Shown here piece after piece: positions 1 through 10,562 of a DNA stretch of 64,000 nt. This DNA comes from Polytrichum commune (taxonomy: Eukaryota; Streptophyta; Polytrichopsida; Polytrichales; Polytrichaceae). A model generated the notes under the pieces. That model did not search any database, was not told where the DNA came from, and saw only the letters and a program-made list of their open reading frames with translations. Each line of letters begins with the position of its first letter. Position 1 is the stretch's first letter. The stretch lies in assembly GCA_950295325.1 (NCBI GenBank), contig OX485804.1:34656001-34720000 (forward strand). Direction: 5' to 3'. The translations under genes and the position numbers were made by a program.

Positions 1-1300
1 TATGTCCTTATTGTGGGCAGTCCGAACTCCACAACCAATTGTGATCGTTGGATCGGACACAAATTTGTCTTATCTAGTTGGTTAGCAATTGCGAACCATG
101 CATATGTTCATTTCAAGTTCAAAGTTGGAGTTGAGTTGTAACATTGGAATTACGTTATACGAGATCAAAGAGAAGATTCTATCCCTATTTAAGTGATCAC
201 ATCATCCCTCCCAATTGTGTTCACTATTGAGCTTAGAAAAGATAATTTGGTTTGAGCACATAATTCGGTATCATTGTCACACATGCATGTCTTTTTGAAT
301 GTTGGTTCTTATTAACAATTCTCGTTATGTACCATTCATGTATAGGTGTAAGAAGAGTGATCACATGGGGCCCATATACATACCTGATGCCAGTCTTGGA
401 AGACAACATGAAATGCATGACAAGCCCCGTAAACAAGTATGATTGTTCAACCTTTGCAGCAATGTTTTAGCAATTACACTAAAGAGTCATATTAGTGTGG
501 GCAAAAAAATTGGTGTGGACATAATTAACATGGGCCACGATATTGTGGTCCAAGATCTCGGGTCTTCCCCTACATCTTCATGAATACTTTCAACCAACAT
601 ACTAATTACTAGTTGTAGAGAAATAACAACAAACAAATAAAGTAATTATCCACAATAATTATCTAGAAAAAAACGATTAATATGGCCCACTCTAATTTTC
701 ACTATGAGAAATAGCAGGGGCTCTCGAAAATTACTATGGCCCACAATACTAAGACTATTCAAAAAAATTTCAACACCATAGCCTTGACTCACATAACGGT
801 TACATGTAAATATGTTCTCAATTGCACCAACGAGACAACACGATCGGCCTATAAGGTGCATGGCCTTATTGTTGTGGGCACTTTCAACTCCACAAACAAC
901 TTTTTAACGTTGGAATGTTTGAGAATTGTCCAACCCATTTACGAGGTGTGCAAATGACGAAGCTCATAGTATCAAGTTTCATAATCGAAACTTCCCAAGA
1001 TGTACGACCCATAAGAGGTCAAAAATAAAGCTCTCATTTTCTTCAAGTAGTGATCACTTACGCACTCCCAATTACGTTCATTGTTGTACCTATAACGATC
1101 AATACGTATGTTAAGAGCACACGGTCCACACTCATTGCAATAGTCGTCTTTTTGGTGTCCATTCGCATGAACTACACGTCACGCCATACTTCACTCAATC
1201 ATAGGTGTGTAACTATAACACGACTACTAACCACCATAAGAAGGCCCATGCAACTTAACACGATGCAAGGAGCAAATGGTTTATTAAATCGCCTCGGAAC
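1..1300. other. Gene-free AT-rich repeat DNA
   Basis: No convincing gene. About 150-235 and 1040-1220 resemble the dispersed repeat family described at 42150-42530 (shared phrases such as 'ggtgtcc.ttct' and 'ccaatt.tgttcactatt'). About 520-770 resembles 52635-52910, including the 'gtggcccacattaat'-type segments. Short ORFs here show no protein-like conservation and are treated as chance. Confidence 0.5.
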
Positions 1301-1303
1301 AAC

Positions 1304-1608
1304 TACACTAAATATGATATTTAGTGTTTGATTAGGTTTAGTGTTTTACCACCCTACTATGCTCAACACTAATTTTGAATTCTTTGATAATTAGTGTTAG
1401 ACATAAATGCGCCGCCGCCGCTTTCCTTGTTGCCACCTCTTTCCTACTAAACACTAAATTCGTGCATGTAACTTTCACATATTACCATAGCTGATATTTA
1501 GTGTTTGAGTTTACATTTAATGTTACTTACTTTCATAGGGTTAGTGATATTTAGTGTAGTGTTCGTATTTAGTGTATCTAACACTAAATATCATATTTAG
1601 TGTAGTTC
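1304..1608. mobile_element. MITE family A, copy 1
   Basis: Both ends carry the same motif in inverted orientation, built on CTAAATATGATATTTAGTGT; the terminal inverted repeats are about 27 nt with a 1-nt indel near the tip. The motif is itself nearly palindromic. The interior repeats 'ttagtgtt' and is otherwise non-coding. A diverged inverted copy lies at 59096-59348 and a shorter relative at 5168-5384. The size (about 305 bp) and lack of coding potential fit a non-autonomous DNA transposon; the superfamily is not determined because no clear target-site duplication is visible. Confidence 0.6.
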
Positions 1609-2145
1609 CCCATGGACGATCCATACTCCAACCCATTGTCATCACATAATAAGTATGGTCAAAACTAGTCCAATATGTACGAAGACCACGTGGTCTAACT
1701 TGGGTCTCTTCCACTAACATGGTTCTACGATCTAATGCAGTAGTAGATTTCGGATCCACATTCCAAAGATTTCGTAAACCGTCTAGCTACAATACTGTAG
1801 TGGAAGAGAAAACAAGGGGTCATGACCTCGCAATTCCTTGAACAATATCATTGAGTTAGTACACAGCTCCGAGTGGCCACATGATCAGTGGGCCAGTGTG
1901 GAGTTATTATTGACCTCTAAATAGGGTAAATGGTAGATGGGAGTACGGCCAATTAGTGGCCAAAAAAAGGCCGAGTACGTAGGATGGGATATGGAGGTGG
2001 TATGGGGCCTTCATTAAATCAATAGTGGAGTGAACCCCACAAAGTAGTGGGTGTCTTGCAAATTGTATTCCCCAAAAGCCACTCCCCACCCAAAAAAAAA
2101 TTTAAATTTAAAAAGAGGTTGAGATTTTTTACATGTAATACAATT
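1609..2145. other. Intergenic, no gene seen
   Basis: Unremarkable AT-rich DNA. Nothing recognised apart from an A/T-rich stretch at 2088-2115 just left of the foldback element. Confidence 0.4.
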
Positions 2146-2155
2146 AACTTGCATG

Positions 2156-2540
2156 CCCCGGGCTAGATCACATCTTCATGCAGTTGGGCCCCGCCCCTCC
2201 CACGTCTCTTTCACTGCATGATCTTCTTGCCCGCATCTGATGTGTGGGAGTTCTTCCTCGTTGGGAACCAATGTGACGATACCTGGTCAGAATTACAAAC
2301 AGTCAGGTTGACATCACTTTCATTGTTCCCAAGTTAATTGATGGAGTTCCTTCGCATGTCAAAGGAGCTTAATGACTTAAGTGACCGGACGTTTTATGTC
2401 TTAAATTGATTGGGTATTGTCACATTGATTCCCGACAAGGAAGAGTTCCCACGCATTGTGTAGGCATGAAGATTGGGCAGTGAAGGAGGTGTGGGAGGGA
2501 CGGGGCCCAGCCGAATGAAGATGTGATTTGGCCCGGGGCA
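2156..2540. mobile_element. Mutator-like foldback element
   Basis: The two halves are long inverted repeats: about 2156-2290 pairs with the reverse complement of about 2415-2540, starting at a CCCCGGGC tip. Arms are about 130 nt at roughly 80% identity by eye, around a loop of about 125 nt. The direct repeat aacttgcatg occurs immediately outside both ends (2146-2155 and 2540-2549). Long terminal inverted repeats with a 9-10 bp target-site duplication are typical of Mutator-like elements. No transposase is encoded, so this would be a non-autonomous copy. A transcript across it would fold into a long hairpin. Confidence 0.7.
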
Positions 2541-2555
2541 ACTTGCATGTAGTAG

Positions 2556-5160
2556 CCATGTGCACTACACCATTTATGGTGTTTAGTGTCACATGCATAA
2601 ACAATCCTTAAACACTTCGTACATGTTTACGCATCCTTACACTTATCTTGTTTTGAGGCGTATGTTGGGTTAGACTAATGACTAACAACTTTGCTATTAG
2701 TGTCACCTCGTGACAATTGGCATTCAACTGTGCTTACTAATATCTTGAGCATGAGTATGTTCAATGGTCTTATGAGGTGTACGCCTATGTTACACGATAC
2801 TTTACATAAATGACACTCGGCAAGAATACGATGGCATGTTTAAGAATATGTTCCCCTTGCATACTAGCATGTAAACACACAACACTTGCCATTTGTATGC
2901 TCCATAATACCTTCCCTTGCGTACTAAAACACAAAACCATCTCGAGTATCCCAATATGCTACATCAAATGTCATAATGTAAATAAATTTTCACTCAAAAG
3001 AGTTACTTGTGTGTCCCCTCATGTTGATGACTAGTCTTACAATGGCAATTAGCGGACATGACACTTTGAAACCTCCAAACATGTGATTTAGGCCTTTCGC
3101 AAATAATGTACGTGATACTAAAAACCATAAATGGTGTAGGAGGATTGTGGGGCCTATAATGTAGTTCCAGTTTGACATGGGTGGTCATTGTGACATGACT
3201 CCATGTACATGTGTCAAGTTGGATCTATGATGAGTGTAGATTGAACACGACACATGTAAATGGGGTCATGTTGTAATGACCGCCCGTGTCAAAACAGAAT
3301 TGTCTTTTAGAACCATGTTTATATATATATATATAGTAGTGATGGTCAAGTGGTCCAACACTAGTAAACACTAAGTATACCTTAAAGAAAACAATGGCAT
3401 AACATGTGGCCAATGAAGCCCCCCCCAAAAAAAAAAAAAAAGAAGAAGAAAGAAAGAGGCTAAGTACTTTGGAGTGTCATAACTTAAGCCAATCAAAAGT
3501 GGAATGTGGTACTATGGTGGGTAGTAGGTACATGTAGTAATCTAAAAATTGACATATCGTGGTTTTAAATATATACGTACATATCCAAGTACAAAATATA
3601 TAGATTTATGACAACATGATTCGAGATAACATTACACAACTTCTTGGCTACATTCCGTAAGACCGGGTATCACATGAGCATGATTCTCTTTCAATTCCGG
3701 GATTCCTTGTTTATGGGGAGAACTTAGGCTATGTATTGTGAACTTTCGACAAACAACTATAAATTATCAAATCACTTTAATTGCGTTCTCTTTTCTTTGG
3801 AAGGAGACCATCATGTAGCTGGTCCTCTACAAGTTGTGTACTTCAATACTTTTATAAGAAATTCACCTCTTTTCCAAAACCCAACAAGAGCGACTCTTAT
3901 TATCTGCATTTGGATATGTTGATGTGCGTGTGTTAGGTTTGGAATTTTGTTATCAAACCCATACACATCCCGAAACGCTCAAAGTGCTCACAATACACAA
4001 GGCAAACCAGTGTTAATAAACCAACACCTTAAAATCGTGCACAACACAAAACCATTCTCATTTGGGAGGATGTCCACACCACCTTAGTTTGTTACACATC
4101 AAATTCCCGTTCCGTTTTTATGTGATGTACCAAATGATAAAGAAAAAAACTTCAAACCCTCATAACTTTTGCATACCGAATTCAAATAAGCCGCACTTTA
4201 CTACATTAAAACCCCATCAACTGCTAGCCAACCCCCCATTGCAAAACATTCAAACCCTAATAATAGCATGCACCCATCTAACTCTTGGTGCACTCACCTA
4301 GAAACATGACAAACTTTGCAAGTCCACCGTCCAATGAGGTCAAAGCGATGGCATATGCATGTACTCGCCACTTGTAAAAAAGGAAAACTACTTTCAAGAA
4401 AGGATGGCTCTCAGGAAAGAAGGGGGGGGGGGGGCATAATGAATAAATTCGGAGGGGCACGGGGACGGCTGAGTGGTGGGTGACTCCACATTCAACACAT
4501 TAAGGGTGCATTTCCATGCAGGCCGCTCGTCCGCTAGATTCTAGATAATAAGGGGTTAGGGGTGTTCACATGTAGACAAGCACAAGCTGTCAACCAACAT
4601 ACATTGTGGTGACCTACTAGAATGTGGAGGGTGGTGGATGACACAAGCCGCTAGACTTTCATGCATCCACTGAAGCATTTTATAACTTACAAGTGTAGGT
4701 CACTAAATGATTAAAGACCATGTCTAGGAGGAGAAAGAGATTTTGTTTTAGCCAATGTTGGGTGGGTAGAGAAAGTTGGCACCAAACCCCCGCTAGTTAT
4801 TAGGGTGGTTCTTTGCATTTAGGATTGTGGTTCTCAAAACTTCAAACAACCGAACGTGATACATAACCGTGCTTCTTAGAAAATCAAAACCTAGTCAAAT
4901 AACCTTGTAAAAAACCACTAGTTCTTTGTCGGTTCTTTCATGAAACCATTGGACCTTTGAATTATTTTTAAAAACTGGGATTGGAGGTTCATTTACCGTG
5001 AAAACTTTCAAAACCTCCGGTACCGAATGTTCTTTGCTTCTAATTTGTCTTTTGAAACCCAAAACTAGAGGTTAGTAACAAATTCAAATACCCACCCAGC
5101 ATGGGTTGTAACATGGAGGAGGAGGTCAAGCTGGTGGGGCTCGATTTGAGAAGATGAGAG
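2556..5160. other. Gene-free repeat DNA
   Basis: No supported gene. It contains a short (TA)n run at about 3320-3335, an A-rich run at about 3427-3442 and a poly-G tract at about 4421-4434. At about 4510-4640 (reverse orientation) lies a segment related to 24330-24440, sharing 'cctccacattctagtagg', 'tgtgcttgtc.a' and 'ctagaatcta'. Confidence 0.45.
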
Positions 5161-5167
5161 TAGCCAC

Positions 5168-5384
5168 ACCAAATATAATACTTAGCGTCACTTACTATTT
5201 GAAATTATGAATTGCTATAACTATTTAATGCACATCTCACTTTCAACCAATGATGCTCGAATCGATTGTTTGAACATTACAGAACACCAACATCTCTCCT
5301 TGGTAAAAAAACTACACCAACAATCAAAAACTACAGAAACGTGTAACTCTAAATAATAAGTGACACTAAACATCATATTTAGTC
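5168..5384. mobile_element. MITE family A, shorter relative
   Basis: Inverted terminal sequences of about 28 nt flank about 215 bp. The left end reads aaatataatacttagcgtca; the right end, reverse-complemented, reads aaatatgatgtttagtgtca. This is the same motif as the 1.3 kb element, but the interior differs. No coding potential. Confidence 0.5.
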
Positions 5385-5399
5385 TTCGTTGACACGTAT

Positions 5400-6230
5400 G
5401 AACCCCGACCCCACCATATTCCATCTACATTTGGGCGGGCTTTATCCTGATTCCCACTACAATCTGGTGGGCAACGGCCTACATGCGAAACTCACCCCAC
5501 GTAGGCGGCTACCGCTGGTCTGTGGGCGGCTTCCAAGCACCCTCCCAGTGCTAGGATGTACGCCGTACGTACATGCCCGCGTCGCTAGGGGGTGTGGCCA
5601 CTAAGAAACTGGCGAAGGGCGCCAACTAGGCTCTCCTTTTACCGACATGGCTTTCTTTTCCGCCTGCTGGTCCCCTGCTGCTGCGTCGGCCACCTAGCGC
5701 GGCCAAAAGGGCGGAGGGCCGCCTGTGCCTGTGGCGTACATCCCTCGCATGTACGCCGTGGCTACATGAGCAGGTCAGGCCATCCGCTGTGTCTAGTCAG
5801 CTGCTCACTGTTTCCTCCCTTTTCAAAGATTTCCCCCCCTCCTTCACTCCGGCGAAGAAGTGGCACCGGTCAAGGTTTCCAGGGGAGGTGGAGCCCTGTG
5901 ATTGGGCGGCTGCGGCAATGGGCTCTCCACCGGCCCACGGTTTCTACATTACAGCCAAGACTTCTATGCTGGAGAAACTTCATCGAGCATGAATGAAAGG
6001 AGGAGAAAAAATAACATGGGCGGCCCAACATGGCTGCGCTTTTTGGTAAAGGAGTTCTCCGGATGTCAAGTTTCTTGGGCAGCCTCAAACCCTCGGACAA
6101 GATATTTGGCCTCCGGAGAACTCCAACTTGCGGCAATTTCTGTGATTGTTTTCCCCCATCTTGTCTGTCATATCAGTCGTTGCCTCAAATGTCAATTGTT
6201 GTCGTACCATTTTGGGATCTTTAGAGTTAA
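5400..6230. other. GC-rich patch of unknown nature
   Basis: Base composition changes sharply here compared with both sides: GC-rich, many CpGs, and 'gtacgcc' and 'tacatg' words recurring. A 134-residue frame on + (5592-5996) and a short frame beginning with ATG at 6030 stay open, but neither resembles a known protein, and GC-rich DNA lengthens chance frames. It may be a recent insertion, a relic promoter/CpG-rich island, or the leader of an unrecognised gene. Confidence 0.3.
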
Positions 6231-7640
6231 TGTTCACGTGTCAAAGAAACTAAAAAAGAATCCTTTGGGCTTCATACTATTTCAAGGCGATGTGTATATA
6301 TATATAAACATTTTTTTATTTTTATGTTGGATGAATGAGAGGTATGCTCATACGTGATAATTCCATCTCGCCTACTCTTTCTTAACCCCACCTAAACCCT
6401 TAAAAGCTAGAGTTACTTAATTCTAGTCAAGTGGGAGCAAAGTCTTGTTTACTTAGTTTACTACGACATGGGAGGGCGGAGTTTTTTTCTCCACGGTTGG
6501 AACCGTCTCCTAGTCGCAGACAAAAAGCACCGCTCCTCCATGTTTTGTAGAATTGTGTGTTCTTGGCCCTCTCCCTCTCATCCGGTTGACTGTACTCGCA
6601 TTAAGGCTTAACTCAACCCCAATCCAACCCGGGTTGGTTTCCGACCCCACCCATGTTGCTCCTTGGGTGGAACATGATGTTGACTCTTATACCCATCTAC
6701 AATGCACATAGCTCCACCCCCCTATAGTGTGTAAGGAGTCCCACCAATCACCAAGTTAGTGGACACCAAAATGTTCCCAGACCACACGGTTCCGAACAAT
6801 GTGCTTGTGGATTCTTGGCACGACCATTTTATGAGGTGTATAAGTTGGACATACCATAGTACCTTTACCACTTCAGCTCTAAATACATTATTTGAGAAAA
6901 ACTGAAATAATTGGAAATCGTATTTTAAAAATATCAAATTTAATATGGAAAAAAATTAACTTTCCTTTAAGTACGAGATGATCAAATCTAAAATAAACAT
7001 TAGACTAACTTTTTCTTATAAATAGAATAAATAGGAAAGACACTACAGTATATGAATTTGATGTAGGGTTTACATGTGGCCCTATTGTGGCCCCTCCCAA
7101 GTCTTGTACCCCATCTATTGTACATAACTCCCACACAAGGAATCCCACTAATCACCAAGTTAGTCGAAACCAAGATGTTGCCAAACCCCATGGCTCCAAA
7201 ACGTTATACCATGTCAAAGTGAGGATTATGAATCTCTTAAGGTGATCACATAGGCCCTCGCAAGTGAGTTGAATGTGTTTTGAACACATAGGCCAATCCG
7301 ATTGTAGCACATGTCTAAAAGCTTTGTCGTGTGTCACGTATATAGAGGTGGTAATCAAGGAGAGTTAGTAGGAGGCTATCAAATAAGATCTACCCACCTT
7401 ACAAAGTAGTTGTTTTCTACTAATAACTAGATTTACCATGTACACATTTGATTTCACGAGGCATTCGAATTGATGCGCCATGTGAATCAAAGTGGCCTCC
7501 CCGACGACTTGTCTTGTAGCAATGAGTGCCCATCCCATGCCACCTTCTCTAGCGATTTCCAAATCCATTTTCCGTCGGTTGTCGATGGATACATTTTAGT
7601 GGGCCACACTAAATCAGACACTAGGCACACCTAGTGTGGA
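6231..7640. other. Intergenic repeat DNA
   Basis: Around 6312-6362 is a partial copy of MITE family B (see 30383 and 45272), with the phrase 'ttatgttggatgaatgagag'. The remainder is non-coding, with two similar segments at about 6655-6790 and 7085-7200 (shared 'aatc.accaagttagt..acaccaa.atgtt' and 'ccatctat..tacat'), suggesting an old local duplication. Confidence 0.4.
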
Positions 7641-7779
7641 CTAGTGGAGGCTCTTCAACACTTGCATTTTAACATCACAAATTGTACCCTCTACTCAACA
7701 CTTAAAAAACCTTATAGACTCGAGGGCCGACTGAGCCGCGAGGGCGACGTACGGATATCATTCATCCATTTCACGCGTC

Positions 7780-7999
7780 CCACTTTTCATCCTCCTTGTC
7801 TTTGCTGCTCCTCCTTCGTCTGCTGTGTGCGAAGAAGCATACTGGCGGCTATGGCGTGTGAAAGCTCGCTCAAGAATTAGTGTTGTTGTTTGTAAGCTTC
7901 GGACCACCAGCTCTCTAGATTGCAACACACACTTTGCTTCACAGTCTGTAACGTAACCTAGCTAGAAAGCCAAGCCAATCTCTCTTTCTCTCCTTTTCT

Positions 8000-8036
<37 letters not shown>

Positions 8037-10562
8037 AATCCTGGCTCTTGGAAACAACTACAACTCATCAAACACAGGTGCATGTAAGTAAGCTCAAGGA
8101 GACATTTGCGCTGCAAAAAATTCCTCAGCTTGGAGACGATTCCCTTGCTTGTCTGCTTGGAAAGGGGAGCTTGGTGTACAAGGAAAATTGTTGCGAGGGG
8201 TATGTTAATTTGCCGACTTTTAGGGAGCCTTGGGGTTTCGTCGAGTGTGTTGGAGGTGGAGGCACGCTTTTTGTTGTAGGTAGGTGTTTGTGGAAGAAAT
8301 TATTCTTGTGTTATGGTGCTATGATTCTGGAGGTAACTTGCTTCTTCGTATCTGGAAGCTAAGTTTCCTGAGGTGTCTTTGACCCCGGAGGAGGAGCGAA
8401 GTTTCACCTACTGTTGATGAGTTTTATTTTAGATCTGAGTTCGGTAATTTGGAGCTCCTGTGAGAGGTGAGGGTGGTTGTTGATGTTGCGCGGTCGGTGC
8501 ATGCGAGAGAACTTTCTTGAGAAAATTATCCTGGAAACTGTGAAAACTTCAGAACCTGGTAAAGGAGGGGGGGGACCTCGAACTTCCACATCTGGCGAGC
8601 ATTTCTTAGATGCCTTTCAACCATGCACAAGGATTTCTAAACATTTCGCATGTGGTTCCGACCAATGAGACGCCATTCCGGGTACCAAAATGAGCAATTG
8701 GATATTTTGGCAGACGGTTCCTCCTGAAAGGGCCTGAAGCAGGACGTGCATGTTGTGTTTAGTATCCATACATGCCATCCCGTTGAGGTGGAGACCGACT
8801 ATGGCCACGTGAAACACGTCGGTCAGTCGTCTGCGCTGGAATTTTGGACCTAGCATTAAGAACCCGAGTTTCCGTAAGCGAGCTCAACACTTCATTCATA
8901 CGAGTGAACCCACGTAGTTTGGGGGGCACTTAAATCGCAAGGCAAGGCAGTCTTCGTAAGCTGTATCGTACGAGGATATTGGTCTACAAGGACCATTTCC
9001 CATGCAGGTTGCATAAGGAGGTTCGGATTTGATGAGCTTCCAAAGATGTTAACCCACATGCATAAGCTGAACCTGGCTCTCTTTTAGCATGAGGGGGAGC
9101 GTCTCGGAGGCAGGAGTAGATGATGCCTTTTCTAAGGAGCATGATCGTCTTAACGGTCGGGGGCATAGCAGATATAATAATCTCTGGTTTTCTGTGACTA
9201 AATGCTGTGTGTTAGGCACAAAGGATGTGGATTCTTGTCTCTTGGGCCTTGAGGTGGAACCCTGTGCATCTCAACTCTTGAAGCCCGTCCCACAATGATA
9301 CGATTCTTTTTACGTCAGTTGATGCTGTGTTGAGGTTTACTTCCTGTTCGATCTCCATACTTAGAACTTTGGAGCTTCTGCAAGATTCTGAAAGTGCTTT
9401 GTTGATGTGGGCAGGCCTGGGGTTTGAGGGCGAGCGAGCGAGCTGGGTTTTCACTGTTGTAGAGAAACTGGCACAGCTGGACTGGTCATCAGCACATAGT
9501 CTTGGGTACTGTGTACTTTTTATAATTTCTCTCCTATACTTGGTCTCAGTTAGGTTAAGTTAGTCGAAATCCTCGACGATCCTTTGCACACAGACGACAT
9601 AATGGACATGCCATAAAAGCTGAGAATCTCTGCATAGTATCTTCGTAGGCGATAAAGCAACATTTGTAAGAGGTTGCAGCGTGGGTTGCCGACGACGCAT
9701 GGCGTCCTCATCCACAACGCACGAGAGAGAGAACAATCTCCAGCAGGCATCAGTACGAAAGGTAAGGAAGTGATGGACATGGGATGATGAATTTTGCGAA
9801 GCGTCTCTCTTTTCTGAAAGCATTGTTAAGGTCATCTGAATTTCATTTTATATGTTGACCATACATCTCATGGTTTATTGTCTTGGACTCCTTTTCGGTG
9901 CGTTGATTACAATGGAATGGCGCTAAGTTTATATGTAGCTGTGGAGGGTTTGTGAATGTATCCTATGTTTGGCATGTCCATGGTTATCTGTGAACCATTC
10001 ATACCATTGCCATTAGGAAAACCTGGTCTGCATCTCCCGATAGACGTCCTCCAGACTTGCTGCGTACCTCTCTGTGGAGGACGAGATTGATATGAACTTT
10101 GTCTGAGCAGACTTCATAAAATTTCAAGAAGAGAAATCATGCAGTGTAATTATTCGGGTACAGTTTGGGAGTGCTAGCTAACTATCATGGTTGAGTTTGT
10201 TCTTTCTTTTTAAAAGTATGCCTTTAACTATAAACTATCCATCTTACACACCTTGATACACATTTCTCTCACGGAGGTCCCCTAGAGTTTGGACGTGTTA
10301 AGTTTCAATCAACATGTGTAGGAACATGATGTTATCAACGTTGTAGTTTCCGAAAGGAAATAGTATAGGCTCTGTATTGAACATTACACATAGTGAAACA
10401 AATTGTTACGTCTGTCTGTCAGGTGAGGAGCTGAGCCAAAACGGGGACTTGTGTTGAAGACCGCTTTCGCAGGGTGAATACAATCATGTTTAGATGGAGT
10501 GACTACGGACGGGGTTAGAGGTGGATCACGTACAATTTTTAGAAAGCTTGTAGGTTCAAAAC
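7780..10562 (+). promoter_or_regulatory. Probable promoter and long 5' leader of ARF gene
   Basis: Composition becomes gene-like from about 7780. A (TC)n microsatellite and pyrimidine-rich stretch at 7978-8036 is typical of plant core promoters and 5' UTRs. Between there and the ARF start at 10563 are many short upstream ORFs (for example 8000-8362 and 9327-9563) with no conserved protein features. A leader this long probably contains one or more introns. Transcription start and leader introns cannot be fixed from sequence alone; an unrelated non-coding transcript is the alternative. Confidence 0.4.
8003..8034. repeat. (TC)n microsatellite
   Basis: About 15 uninterrupted CT dinucleotides, about 2.5 kb upstream of the ARF start codon in the presumed promoter/leader. 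Confidence 0.9.

Noticed and set aside
4421-4434. Poly-G tracts (also about 53093-53107)
   Set aside because: Simple homopolymers; no G-quadruplex-like spacing or gene context to support a function.
8000-8362. ORF beginning with Ser-Leu repeats
   Set aside because: Starts inside the (TC)n microsatellite and shows no domain; treated as leader sequence.
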